Source: Methanoculleus chikugoensis (GTDB lineage: Archaea; Halobacteriota; Methanomicrobia; Methanomicrobiales; Methanoculleaceae). Taken from it: 64,000 nucleotides of DNA. The stretch lies in the NCBI RefSeq assembly GCF_019669965.1, contig NZ_AP019781.1, forward strand, positions 1,613,092-1,677,091, read 5' to 3'. The translations under genes and the position numbers were made by a program. The notes below the pieces were generated by a model. It saw only the letters and a program-made list of their open reading frames with translations, was not told where the DNA came from and ran no database searches. Below are positions 28,782 through 37,912 of the stretch, one piece after another; position 1 is the stretch's first letter, and every line of letters begins with the position of its first letter.

Positions 28782-30125
28782 TCAGATTATCCGGTATCCT
28801 TCCAGCGGTACGTGTATCTCAAACCTTGCTCCCGTGCCGGGTTCCCCGATCTCGCGGATCGTCATATTCGTGATCGAGAGGATCTCGCGGACGAGGAAGA
28901 GCCCGAGTCCCCCTCCGGCACAGGCGCCGTACTCGAAGATCCTCTCTTTCTCTGTTTCGGGGATACCCACACCGTCGTCCTCTACATAGATCAGGAGCCC
29001 GTCATCCCCGACCTGGTAGGTGATGACGACCTGCGAGACGGTCTTTCCGTGGCGAGCGGAACTCTTGATGAGATTCAAAAAGACCCGGTCGAGCATCGGG
29101 TCAGCGAAGACCTCGACCCGCTCCACCCAGGATCTGACCGATAACTCGGGCAGCAGGAGGCACGACGTCGCCTCCCGGATCGCGCTCTGCAGGGGCTGCC
29201 AGTCCGCCGGCCGGAGGCCGAGATCCTGATAATCCCTGGTGATCTCCGCACTACGTTGCACGACCAGGGCATCCTGTTCCAGGCCGCCCAGGTACCGGAG
29301 AAGGGCAGGATCGTCAAACTGCTGCACCCCGTCGCCTATCCGCCCAAGGAGTGTCGATATCCCCGCCAGCAGATCGTTCTGGGTGAGCCGTCCCAGCATG
29401 TTCAGCTTGGCGTTCGTCCGGCGGAGGGAATCTTCAGCATTTGTCCGGGCGGTGATATCGACGAGCGTGAGGATGATCCGCCCGTCCGGGAGCAGTCCTC
29501 CCGATTCGAGCACCCGGACGGCGACACCGTCCGGGCGGCGGAGGGGCACCTCATACCCGTAGACTGCACCGTCGCGGCGGACCTTCGCCTGGAACTCTCT
29601 CCATACGGCAGGATCGTCGAGGAACCGGATGATGGGCTCTCCGACCAGATCGTTCGCCCGGGAACCGAGGAGGGCAGCGCCCACGTAGTTGACCTCCTCG
29701 ATGCGCGGTTCGCCGTCTCCGGGAGTGAGGATGAACGCCCCTGCTTCCGAATTGTCAAAGACCGCCCGGTAACGCTGCTCCCGTTCCCGGAGACCCAGGA
29801 TGAGGAGCGATATGACTGCGCCGATTGCGACGAAGACCATCGCACGCGCGAGCGCCGCAACGACCGGTCCGGCGTCGCCCCCGGCGAAAGGCAGGGTCAT
29901 TGCCAGGTAGCCCAGGGCGATGGCGAGCGAGAAAGCGATGCCGCGGCGAGGGAACCAGCAGGCGGCGAGCACGATAGGCAGATACATGAGGTGCGGAAAG
30001 ACGCTCGTGATCCCGGCAACGAGCCCGGCAGCGTTTGCCACGAAGGCAATGACGACCGAGGCCGCAAGAAGGGGAAGACGGGCGTCCTCGCTTGCTATAC
30101 CTGCGAACCGGCGCTGTCCGGCCAT
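28782..30125 (-). CDS. PAS sensor histidine kinase with degenerate catalytic motifs
   Basis: A 447-residue membrane sensor with four or five N-terminal helices (to about residue 112), a PAS domain (about 115-225) and a HATPase domain (about 330-445). The phospho-acceptor box reads LTQNDLLAG, where methanogen kinases usually have a His; here it is Asn (N250). The N-box reads NLIKSSARHG, with Ser at 355 in place of the second Asn. The G boxes (DDGVG, GGGLGL) are intact. It may bind ATP but act as a pseudokinase or scaffold. Start at ATG 30125 after GAGGCGGG; a GTG at 30164 is possible. Confidence 0.82.
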   Translation of the reverse strand: MAGQRRFAGIASEDARLPLLAASVVIAFVANAAGLVAGITSVFPHLMYLPIVLAACWFPRRGIAFSLAIALGYLAMTLPFAGGDAGPVVAALARAMVFVAIGAVISLLILGLREREQRYRAVFDNSEAGAFILTPGDGEPRIEEVNYVGAALLGSRANDLVGEPIIRFLDDPAVWREFQAKVRRDGAVYGYEVPLRRPDGVAVRVLESGGLLPDGRIILTLVDITARTNAEDSLRRTNAKLNMLGRLTQNDLLAGISTLLGRIGDGVQQFDDPALLRYLGGLEQDALVVQRSAEITRDYQDLGLRPADWQPLQSAIREATSCLLLPELSVRSWVERVEVFADPMLDRVFLNLIKSSARHGKTVSQVVITYQVGDDGLLIYVEDDGVGIPETEKERIFEYGACAGGGLGLFLVREILSITNMTIREIGEPGTGARFEIHVPLEGYRII

Positions 30126-30427
30126 CAGGCTACCCGCCTCAGACCCGGGAGGGACTGTCTGCACGCAATCCGGGCGTACCAGGTTTGGATTTCTTCTTTA
30201 CGGGAGATGTCATGCATGGTCTTTCATAAGGCGCTTTTACGTCTGGCCATTAAAACTGATCGCTCTTTACGCTGTCCTGATCCGGTATCGGCTTTTTTTA
30301 CACTGGTTTCTCCGAGGAGACCCGGGGCCTCCGGGGTGTTCTGCACGCCCGGATAGGAGAATAAGGTCGTGCAAAGGCATATGCCATTCATTTCGCAATT
30401 ACTGATCAGGATGAACCGGGTATAACC

Positions 30428-32020
30428 ATGAAGATCGCACTTCTCCAGCTGAACACGGTCGTCGGCGACCTCGCCGGAAACGCCGACAGGATAGCGGCAG
30501 GCGTCGATGAAGCGGTCCATTACCGGCCGGACCTGATCGTGGCACCGGAGCTCTCCCTGCCGGGCTGCCCACCCCGGGACCTGCTGTTGCAAACGGGGTT
30601 TATCGCGCGCAGTCTCACCGTCCTCGGCGAACTTGCAGCCGACCTCAGGGATGCGCCCCCGGTTCTCGTCGGTTTCGCCGAGCCGAACCTCACCGGCACC
30701 GGCCGGCCGCTCTTCAACGCCGCCGCCCTCCTCCGGGACGGTGCGGTAAGTAAGACGTTCCGGAAGGCCCTTCTCTCCTCCGGCGTATTCGATGAAGACC
30801 GCTACTTCGAGCCGGGGCCCGGGATCCCGCAATCCCTCAACCTCGACGGGGTGACGGTCGGGGTCACCATCGGTGAGGAGATCCGGTGTGCCGGGCCGGT
30901 GCCGGAGGTGATCGTGAACCTCTCCGCATCGCCGTTTGCCGCAGGCCTGCACGCCCTGCGCGAGGAGGCGCTCTCGGAGATCGCAAGGACCCGCCAGGTC
31001 GCAATCGTCTCGGCAAATCTCGTCGGCGGGAACGACGATCTGGTCTTCGACGGTCGGAGCATTGCCGTTTCCGCAGACGGAACCCTCATCGCCCGCGGTG
31101 CGGCCTTTGCCGAGGGCGTCGTAACCGTCGATCTTGCCCGCCCCGTCCCGCAGGCGGTCGCTCCCGACGACCCGACACCTGAGGCGGAGATCTGGCGGGC
31201 GCTGGTCCTCGGCACCCGCGACTACGTCCAGAAATGCGACCTGACATCGGTCCTCATCGGCCTCTCCGGCGGGATCGATTCCTCGCTCGTGGCCGCCGTC
31301 GCCGCCCGGGCGCTCGGGCCGGAGAACGTCCTCGGGGTGCTCCTCCCTTCCCCACACACCTCCGCGGAGAGCATCGAAGACGCCCGGGAACTTGCGGCGA
31401 ACCTCGGTATCGGGGTGCAGTGCATTCCAATTGCCCCTATGATGGAGGCGTTCGACGGCGCCCTCGCGGATGTCTTCGCGGGGCTTGCCCCCGACATCAC
31501 CGAAGAGAACCTCCAGGCCAGGATCCGGGCGACGGCGCTGATGGCCCTCGCGAACAAGTTCGGCTCCATGCTCCTCTCGACCGGGAACAAGTCAGAGGTC
31601 GCGGTCGGCTACTCCACACTTTATGGGGATGCGGCAGGGGGGTTATCCGTGATCGCCGACGTCCCGAAGGGGATGGTCTACCGGATTGCCCGGTGGCTGA
31701 ACGCACAACGCCCCGTCATTCCTGAGAGGGTGCTACAAAAACCTCCCTCCGCGGAACTCCGGCCCGGCCAGACCGACCAGGAGATCCTCCCCCCTTACGA
31801 CCTTCTCGACGCGATCCTCCGCCGTCATATCGACTGTTTCGAGTCGGTCGACGAGATCATCGCCGCCGGGTATCCCGAGGAGACCGTCCGGGAGGTCGCG
31901 AGAATGGTCGATCGGGCAGAATTCAAGCGCAGGCAGGCTCCGCCGGGGATAAAAGTGACCGGCAGGGCGTTTTCCACCGACTGGCATATGCCGATCGCCG
32001 CGAAGCCCTGGTGGCAGTGA
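30428..32020 (+). CDS. nadE: NAD+ synthase with nitrilase-like N-terminal domain
   Basis: A 530-residue two-domain enzyme for the last step of NAD synthesis. The C-terminal synthetase has the ATP-pyrophosphatase loop SGGIDSS (280-286), LSTGNKSE and the family end KPWW. The N-terminal amidase-like domain (about 1-250) keeps the Glu (E41, APELSLPG) and Lys (K113, FRKALL), but the catalytic Cys position reads VTIGEEI with Gly149. Glutamine hydrolysis in that domain is therefore not expected, and ammonia may be used directly. The downstream gene overlaps by one base. Confidence 0.95.
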   Translation: MKIALLQLNTVVGDLAGNADRIAAGVDEAVHYRPDLIVAPELSLPGCPPRDLLLQTGFIARSLTVLGELAADLRDAPPVLVGFAEPNLTGTGRPLFNAAALLRDGAVSKTFRKALLSSGVFDEDRYFEPGPGIPQSLNLDGVTVGVTIGEEIRCAGPVPEVIVNLSASPFAAGLHALREEALSEIARTRQVAIVSANLVGGNDDLVFDGRSIAVSADGTLIARGAAFAEGVVTVDLARPVPQAVAPDDPTPEAEIWRALVLGTRDYVQKCDLTSVLIGLSGGIDSSLVAAVAARALGPENVLGVLLPSPHTSAESIEDARELAANLGIGVQCIPIAPMMEAFDGALADVFAGLAPDITEENLQARIRATALMALANKFGSMLLSTGNKSEVAVGYSTLYGDAAGGLSVIADVPKGMVYRIARWLNAQRPVIPERVLQKPPSAELRPGQTDQEILPPYDLLDAILRRHIDCFESVDEIIAAGYPEETVREVARMVDRAEFKRRQAPPGIKVTGRAFSTDWHMPIAAKPWWQ

Positions 32021-32700
32021 TGGCGGTGACCCTCACCGACGACCTCAACCTCATCTACGACGCCCTCTTCGCAGCGTTCGGCCACCAGCACTGGTGGCCC
32101 GCAAGGACGCCGTTCGAGGCGATGATCGGCGCGATCCTCGCCCAGAACGTCTCCTGGACGAACGCTGCGCGGGCCGTCCGTAACCTCGAAGACGCCGGGA
32201 TGCTCGACCCCCATCTCCTCGCTGCGGCCGATACCGCCGCCATCGCGTGCCTGATCGTCCCTTCCCGGTACTACAACCAGAAGGCAGAGCGGATCAGGGA
32301 GTTTTCCGCGGTCTACGTCGCCGAGTTCGGGGCCGACCCGGCGGCGATGGCGGCCGTAGAAACCGGCGAACTCCGCGAGCGGCTGCTTGCCCTCCGGGGG
32401 TTCGGGAAGGAGACGGCGGACACCATCCTGCTGTATGCCTGCGAAAAGCCGGTCTTCGTCGTCGATGCGTATACCCGGCGGATATTTTCACGCTACGGCC
32501 TCCTCCCTGAAGGGGCGTCCTACGACCAGACACAACAGTTCTTTGCCGAGAACCTTGAGTCGGACGCGGAACTCTTCAACGACTACCATGCCCAGATCGT
32601 GCGCCTGGGAAGCACCATCTGCAAAAAATCGCCGCTCTGCGACCGCTGTCCCATCCGGGAGGTCCGCGGGCCGCTCCGGTGTGCCGTGGGGCGGACGTAA
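32020..32700 (+). CDS. Endonuclease III-related DNA glycosylase with Fe-S motif
   Basis: A 226-residue HhH-GPD protein for base excision repair. The hairpin motif LRGFGKETAD (125-134) is followed by the catalytic Asp in VVDAYTRR (D149). At the usual lyase-lysine position the sequence is Glu131 with Lys130 one residue earlier, so it may be a monofunctional glycosylase, like MagIII-type 3-methyladenine enzymes. Cysteines C201, C207, C210 and C221 form a [4Fe-4S] loop. The ATG at 32020 shares its A with the nadE stop. Confidence 0.88.
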   Translation: MAVTLTDDLNLIYDALFAAFGHQHWWPARTPFEAMIGAILAQNVSWTNAARAVRNLEDAGMLDPHLLAAADTAAIACLIVPSRYYNQKAERIREFSAVYVAEFGADPAAMAAVETGELRERLLALRGFGKETADTILLYACEKPVFVVDAYTRRIFSRYGLLPEGASYDQTQQFFAENLESDAELFNDYHAQIVRLGSTICKKSPLCDRCPIREVRGPLRCAVGRT

Positions 32701-32708
32701 CCGCCCGC

Positions 32709-32888
32709 TCACTTCGCCCGGTAGATGTTCAGCCCGATCTTGATCTCCTCGTGCCCCGGCACCGGGACGTTCCCCTCGGTGGAGGCGATCGTGATCGACT
32801 TCCCGCTCTTGGACGCCCCGAACTCCTTTGCGAGGTCTACGCGTATGGTGAGAATGTTCTTCTCGACCGCCATATCGACGTTCTTCAT
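32709..32888 (-). CDS. Small conserved-looking 59-residue protein
   Basis: Reading the minus strand from ATG at 32888 gives a clean 59-residue frame that fits local codon use (mostly G/C third positions) and a beta-strand pattern: NILTIRVDL, KSITIAS, EEIKIGLNIY. It ends in TGA at 32709, 8 bases from the convergent stop of the glycosylase gene. Similar short proteins occur in methanogens (from memory). Function unknown. Confidence 0.7.
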   Translation of the reverse strand: MKNVDMAVEKNILTIRVDLAKEFGASKSGKSITIASTEGNVPVPGHEEIKIGLNIYRAK

Positions 32889-33033
32889 CGTTTCCAGTAG
32901 TTGCGCTTCCCGTGGATATGCGCTTCGATCCGGACAGGAAAGAGAGTGCGGGATCCTGTCACCGCCGCCCGGAACAACAAACCCTATCCCGGCTTCCGCC
33001 CAACTCTATTCGCACACCGACTCCGATGAAGCA

Positions 33034-34848
33034 ATGAATGCAAAATACAGTGTTCTGGAGAAATACTTCGGCTATACGTCCTTCCTTCCCCACCAGGAGG
33101 AGATCGTCGACACCGTCCTTGCCGGGCGCGACGTCCTCGCCGTCATGGCGACCGGGGGCGGCAAATCCCTCTGTTACCAGCTCCCCGCCCTCGTCTTCGG
33201 CGGGCTTACGGTCGTCGTCTCGCCGCTCATCGCCCTGATGAAAGACCAGGTCGACGGTCTCCGGGCAAACGGCATCCCGGCGGCGACGATCAACAGTTCG
33301 CTCGGGCGCGGCGAGCAGAAGATCATTGAGAGGGTGATCCTCGAAGGCCGCATCAGGATCCTCTACGTCTCGCCGGAACGGGCGGTGCAGCCGTTCTTCC
33401 TCTCGCTCCTTGAGCGTGCGGACGTCCGGCTCATCGCCATCGACGAGGCGCACTGCATCTCCATGTGGGGCCACAACTTCCGCCCCGAATACCGCCGACT
33501 CCAGGTGCTCAAAGAGCGGTTCCCCGCGGTCCCCGTCATCGCCCTGACCGCGACCGCCATCCCCGCCGTCCAGAACGACATCGCGGTGCAACTTGCCCTG
33601 AAAAACCCGGTCCGGTTCGTCGGGAGTTTCAACCGCAAAAACCTCACCTACCGGGTGGTGCCGAAGGCCCGCTACTTCCCGCGGCTGGTCGCCTATCTCG
33701 CCGAGCACCCAAACGATGCCGGGATCATCTACTGCTTCTCCCAGAAAGCAACGGAGGAACTCGCGAAGAAACTGCAGGATAAGGGATTCTCGGCGCTGCC
33801 CTACCACGCCGGCCTCCCCGACGCCGTCCGCGCGGAGCACCAGGAGGCATTCTCTCGCGGCGACGTCGCGATCATCTGCGCCACCGTCGCCTTCGGCATG
33901 GGCATCGACAAACCGGACGTGCGGTTCGTCATCCACACCGACCTCCCGAAGGATATCGAGTCCTACTACCAGGAGACCGGCAGAGCAGGGAGAGACGGGG
34001 AGCCGGGCGACTGCATCCTCTTCTATTCCCGTGGCGACTACGGCACAATCCGTTACGTCATCGAGAAGGAGGGCGGCGATGCGGTGCAGAAGGACGTCGC
34101 CTATCGCAAAGCCGGAGCGATGCTCGACTACTGCGAGACCGCCGGGTGCCGGAGGAAGTTCCTGCTCGCCTACTTCGGCGAGTCCTACCCCGAAGAGCGG
34201 TGCGGCGCGTGCGACCGCTGCGAGACAGAGATCCGGGTCTTTGACGGGACAGAGGTCGCGTCGGCGGTCATCGCCTGCATCCGCGAGACCGGGGAGCGGT
34301 TCGGCGCTTCTTACGTCGCCGATGTCCTCACCGGATCGAAGAATACGAGGATCCGCGAGAACGGACACGACCGGCTTCCTGCCTACGGCTCCGGCGGAGG
34401 CTACACCCGCGATCAGTGGCTGCTCTTCATCCAGGAGATGGTCGGGAAAGGGTTCGTCACGTCGACCGGCGGCCGGTACCCCGTTCTCGTGCAAAACGAC
34501 CGGAGCCGGGAGGTGCTCGCGGGGGAGATCCCGGTACCGCTCGCAGAGCCGCGTCCTGAGGGCGTCGTCGCGGCACGGGTCGAGAACGACTACGACGAGA
34601 TCCTCTTCCTCCGGCTGCGGCAGCTCCGGAAAATCGTTGCCGACCTCGACCACGTGCCGCCGTTCGTCGTCTTCCACGACCGGAGCCTCAAGGAGATGGC
34701 AACGTTCTACCCGGGCACCGGCGTTGCCCTCCTCGACATCTACGGCGTCAGCGAGGCGAAACTGAAACGTTACGGCAGGAGATTCCTCGACGCCATCGAT
34801 AAGCACTGCACCGAACACGGGATCGGGCCGGAGCAGCGGAGCGGGTGA
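33034..34848 (+). CDS. recQ: RecQ-family ATP-dependent DNA helicase
   Basis: A 604-residue SF2 helicase. Walker A MATGGGKS (38-45), DEAH (137-140), FGMGIDKPDV and QETGRAGRDG are all present. Zinc cysteines CETAGCRRKF and CGACDRC form the RQC zinc module. The C-terminal HRDC domain (about 510-590) is visible (LRQLRKIVAD, GVSEAKLKRYG). Acts 3'-5' on replication and recombination intermediates. The frame is open further upstream but 33034 starts the conserved region. Confidence 0.95.
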   Translation: MNAKYSVLEKYFGYTSFLPHQEEIVDTVLAGRDVLAVMATGGGKSLCYQLPALVFGGLTVVVSPLIALMKDQVDGLRANGIPAATINSSLGRGEQKIIERVILEGRIRILYVSPERAVQPFFLSLLERADVRLIAIDEAHCISMWGHNFRPEYRRLQVLKERFPAVPVIALTATAIPAVQNDIAVQLALKNPVRFVGSFNRKNLTYRVVPKARYFPRLVAYLAEHPNDAGIIYCFSQKATEELAKKLQDKGFSALPYHAGLPDAVRAEHQEAFSRGDVAIICATVAFGMGIDKPDVRFVIHTDLPKDIESYYQETGRAGRDGEPGDCILFYSRGDYGTIRYVIEKEGGDAVQKDVAYRKAGAMLDYCETAGCRRKFLLAYFGESYPEERCGACDRCETEIRVFDGTEVASAVIACIRETGERFGASYVADVLTGSKNTRIRENGHDRLPAYGSGGGYTRDQWLLFIQEMVGKGFVTSTGGRYPVLVQNDRSREVLAGEIPVPLAEPRPEGVVAARVENDYDEILFLRLRQLRKIVADLDHVPPFVVFHDRSLKEMATFYPGTGVALLDIYGVSEAKLKRYGRRFLDAIDKHCTEHGIGPEQRSG

Positions 34849-34914
34849 CCCCGCCCTGCACAAACACCTTGAAATTGCCTCAACTCGATGTATTAATGAA
34901 CAAGGAGTGCTAAT

Positions 34915-35901
34915 ATGCCATGTACAGGGCATATGCGGCTCATTTCATGGAACGTGGATCTCTTCCGCTCCGGTCTTAAGAGCGTGGAGAAGAAAGTCGA
35001 AGCGGTCTGCCAGCACTCGCCTGATATCGTCGCTTTCCAGGAGGTGACGGATCGATCCCTGCCGCTCTTCCGGGAAGAACTGGAGAAGTTCGGGCTGTTC
35101 CACTCCGTCGACAGCCTTGCGCTGGTGGAGATCGCGCGGGTGGCCTACATGGCCGAGCGGCTGAACGAACTTCGCGCGCGGGGCACAAACGATCCCTTTC
35201 AGTTCGCGTACAGCGCCTCCCGGCTCTCGGAACAGTACTCGCCTCCCGGCGAAGCAAAGGATTGCGGGTGCCTGATCGCGAGCAGGTATCCCCTCACGCC
35301 GCTAAACCCGCTGGACTTCGATATCCCGCGGAAACAGCGGGTGGTCTCCGCCGTCGTCAGCGCACCGGCGGGCGAGTTCGAGATCCACAACGTCCATGTG
35401 CCGACGGCCATAGGGAGCAGGAGGAACGAGATCGCCAAGGCCGAGACGCTGGTCGGGATCTACCGGCACCTCGCCGTTCAGTCGGCACGGCCGCGGATCC
35501 TCTGCGGCGATCTCCATATCCCGGAGGCGGAGCTTCCCGACGGGACGATCGTTCCGTTCTACCGCGACATCATCCCGGACAAAACCTACAGCACCACGAT
35601 CTCCGAGAGCGACGAGTACCTCGGCCGCCCGAGACGGTGGTGGTACAACGCCGAGATGAATGTCCTCCCCGGTCTCGCGGAGTATGACCTCCCCGACGTC
35701 TTCCGGAGGCTGCACGGCTACCAGGCGAGAGAGTACAGCTGGTGCCCCGACCGCGGGCCCGAGGACGTGCCGAAGTGCAAACGCTACGACCACATCTTCG
35801 CGTCCGTGCGCCTCAACCCGACGGCGTGCTGGTACCTCCACGACCTGCGCGGGCAGGGGTTGAGCGACCACTCCGCCGTCGTGATGGACTTCGAGCCGTG
35901 A
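34915..35901 (+). CDS. Endonuclease/exonuclease/phosphatase-fold (exonuclease III-like) protein
   Basis: A 328-residue EEP-fold enzyme. It has ISWNVDL near the N terminus, FQEVTD (Glu metal ligand), NVHVPTAIG, CGDLHIP where the AP-endonuclease Asn would be His, KRYDHIFAS and LSDHSAVV at the end. The DNA-repair type motif GDLN reads GDLH, so substrate may differ. Start at 34915 is supported by AAGGAG 7 bases before. Confidence 0.82.
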   Translation: MPCTGHMRLISWNVDLFRSGLKSVEKKVEAVCQHSPDIVAFQEVTDRSLPLFREELEKFGLFHSVDSLALVEIARVAYMAERLNELRARGTNDPFQFAYSASRLSEQYSPPGEAKDCGCLIASRYPLTPLNPLDFDIPRKQRVVSAVVSAPAGEFEIHNVHVPTAIGSRRNEIAKAETLVGIYRHLAVQSARPRILCGDLHIPEAELPDGTIVPFYRDIIPDKTYSTTISESDEYLGRPRRWWYNAEMNVLPGLAEYDLPDVFRRLHGYQAREYSWCPDRGPEDVPKCKRYDHIFASVRLNPTACWYLHDLRGQGLSDHSAVVMDFEP

Positions 35902-36009
35902 GCGGTGCGGCCGACGGGACGCAAGCCCAATCGGACTCACCATGACCGCTGTTTTCCCACAGGATCTATTTTTAAACCTGCAATCGAGAGATCATACCGG
36001 TGAAAAACG

Positions 36010-36414
36010 ATGGTTGCACTTACTGAAGAGATGAAGACGGCGTTTCGCACAATGAAGGCGTTCCCGGTCGCCACTGCATCAAAGGGCGGCTGGCCGAACG
36101 TGGTTCCGATCGGGTTCGTCGAGCTCGTCGACGACGAGACGATCTGGATCGCGGACAACTTCATGAAGAAGACGCTCGCAAACATCCAGGAGAACCCGAA
36201 GATCTCTATCTACGTCTGGGGGCCCGAGACGAAGGGCTGCTTCCAGGTCAAGGGCGACGTCGAAATCCGGTCGAGCGGCCCGGAGTTCGAGAAGATGCAG
36301 TTCACTGTCCACTCGAAGATGGCGAAGGCACCGGCGAAGAACCTCCTCATCGTGAAGATCCGGGAGGTCTACGAGTGCTCCCCCGGACCGAAGGCCGGGG
36401 AGAAGATACTTTAA
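36010..36414 (+). CDS. Pyridoxamine 5'-phosphate oxidase family flavoprotein
   Basis: A 134-residue split-barrel protein with FPVATASKGGWPNVVPIGF, WIADNFMKKTLANI and SIYVWGPE, the usual cofactor-binding strands. Close in type to the small flavin or F420 reductase-like proteins common in methanogens. A/T-rich promoter CTATTTTTAAAC lies near 35968-35980. Confidence 0.88.
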   Translation: MVALTEEMKTAFRTMKAFPVATASKGGWPNVVPIGFVELVDDETIWIADNFMKKTLANIQENPKISIYVWGPETKGCFQVKGDVEIRSSGPEFEKMQFTVHSKMAKAPAKNLLIVKIREVYECSPGPKAGEKIL

Positions 36415-36424
36415 CTTTTTTCTC
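36415..36424 (+). terminator. T-run terminator
   Basis: ACTTTTTTCT immediately after the TAA of the flavoprotein gene. Confidence 0.45.
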
Positions 36425-36799
36425 CGGGATCCCTGCCGGGATCTGTCGTGGACAATCTCCGCGGCCCATGTAGGGAGCGATCGAAGGAACCCAAGGGTTC
36501 GTAAAAAGCCCGGCACAGCACTCTGTTGAAATGCATCACGCAACCCCCGGAGAACGCTGAGTTACCAATAGAGGGCAATAATGTTGCCTCACGCGAAGCC
36601 GCGAAGGACGACTTTCCGCAGGGAAAGGAGTTAGAACATCGTCAGGTGCGAAGAACGCGAAGGGAGGTCGATAATTTGACCCTCGGGGTGCTTCCTCAGA
36701 ACTTTAGCGAAGCACTGCGTCTCGCGGCGAGCGCCGCCCCCCGTTCCGCACATTTTTCCCGCGCCGGAGCCAACGCATCCTCCGGGAAGTGACGGAAGA
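36425..36799. other. Gene-free stretch with a decayed hairpin module (copy G)
   Basis: No credible gene in about 375 bases. At 36621-36660 the sequence GGAAAGGAGTTAGAACATC, then AGGTGCGAAG, is a degraded match to the linker-hairpin unit of copy E (41886-41920). Confidence 0.4.
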
Positions 36800-37474
36800 G
36801 TGAAGATAACTGCAGTTGTGGGAAGCCCGCGGGGGATGCGGAGCAGGACAAGAAAACTTGTAAATCTCGTGCTCGCCGGGGCAAAAGAGTCCGGTGCCGA
36901 TATTGACATCATCGATCTCGGCGACCTGCAGGTCACCCCCTGCACCGCCTGCGAGAGCTGCAGCCTGGACGGAACGTGCGTCTTTGCCGACGATCTCCCC
37001 GCCGCGTACGACCGGATGCGGGATGCCGACGGGCTGGTCTTTGCCTCGCCGGTCTACGTCGACAACGTCAGCGGGCAGATGAAGGTCTTCATCGACCGGC
37101 TGGCGGACGCGATGCACTACCAGAACTTCGCCGGGAAGTACGGCTGCAGCGTCGCGACCACCGAGATCTCGGGAGGCGATGCGGTCACGGGCTACCTGAA
37201 CCACGCGCTCAACTACCTCGGGGTGACGACGGTCGGGGGGATGAGCGTCGCACTCGGCAGCGACCCAGAGGCGCTCGACCGGGCGGAACCGGCGGCGCGC
37301 GATCTCGGGCGGCAACTCGTCCTCGCCGTCAGGGACCGGCCGCGCTATCCCGAGCAGGAGGCCGGGATGGCGGAGAACCGGAAGTACTTCGCCGAGATAG
37401 TGCGGGCGAACCGGGACTGGCGGCCGGACGGGTACGAGCGGTGGGTACGCGAGGGCTGGATCGGGGAGGAATAA
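36800..37474 (+). CDS. Iron-sulfur flavoprotein (Isf) / NADPH-dependent FMN reductase family
   Basis: A 224-residue flavodoxin-fold protein. GSPRGMRSRTRKL is the FMN phosphate loop, and C48, C51, C54 and C60 give the compact CX2CX2CX5C cluster motif of methanogen Isf proteins. FASPVYVDNVSGQMK is the flavin-contact loop. Isf proteins carry electrons and reduce O2 or peroxide in methanogens. The GTG at 36800 follows a GGAAGA purine stretch. Confidence 0.9.
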   Translation: MKITAVVGSPRGMRSRTRKLVNLVLAGAKESGADIDIIDLGDLQVTPCTACESCSLDGTCVFADDLPAAYDRMRDADGLVFASPVYVDNVSGQMKVFIDRLADAMHYQNFAGKYGCSVATTEISGGDAVTGYLNHALNYLGVTTVGGMSVALGSDPEALDRAEPAARDLGRQLVLAVRDRPRYPEQEAGMAENRKYFAEIVRANRDWRPDGYERWVREGWIGEE

Positions 37475-37685
37475 AGAGACCGGCAGTCATTAGATCGTCT
37501 CGCCGGTACCGTTGGTTCCGGACCGGACATGGGGAGCTGTATCTTGCCATAGAAGAGCGGAACTACCGGTTCTGCTGAAACCGCGTTCCATCTTCATCCT
37601 TTCCTGATGAGGTTAACGCTGGGCCCGGCTGTCCCTAGGATCAACCTTTTTTCCTCGAACATCCCCATGCAGTGGACCGTGGGAG

Positions 37686-37912
37686 AATCGCCATTGGGGG
37701 TGGGGCTGACGGGGAGTGCGAGCGGAGCGAGCTTGAGCACCGATAGGTGCGAAGGGGGCACGCCCCCTCCCCTGTCTCCACCATACAGGGATCAGCCTAC
37801 AACCCCACCCCGCCCGGCCTTCGGCCTCCTCATTCGCACCTAACGGTGCTCGAACTCCTGCCGTTCCGGCAGTCGTTCCCCGCCCCGAGGGGCGGGGGCA
37901 GTCATGGCGATA
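37686..37912. repeat. Dispersed G/C-rich element, copy C
   Basis: Left end AATCGCCATTGGGGGTGGGG, right end CAGTCATGGCGATA. It holds GCACC-gata-GGTGC (37737-37750), GCACC-taac-GGTGC (37836-37849) and TGCCG-ttc-CGGCA (37859-37871). The left flank (37662-37685) matches the right flank of copy A in reverse complement. Confidence 0.6.

Noticed and set aside
34976-35257. Minus-strand frame opposite the EEP nuclease
   Set aside because: Shadow of a well supported gene.
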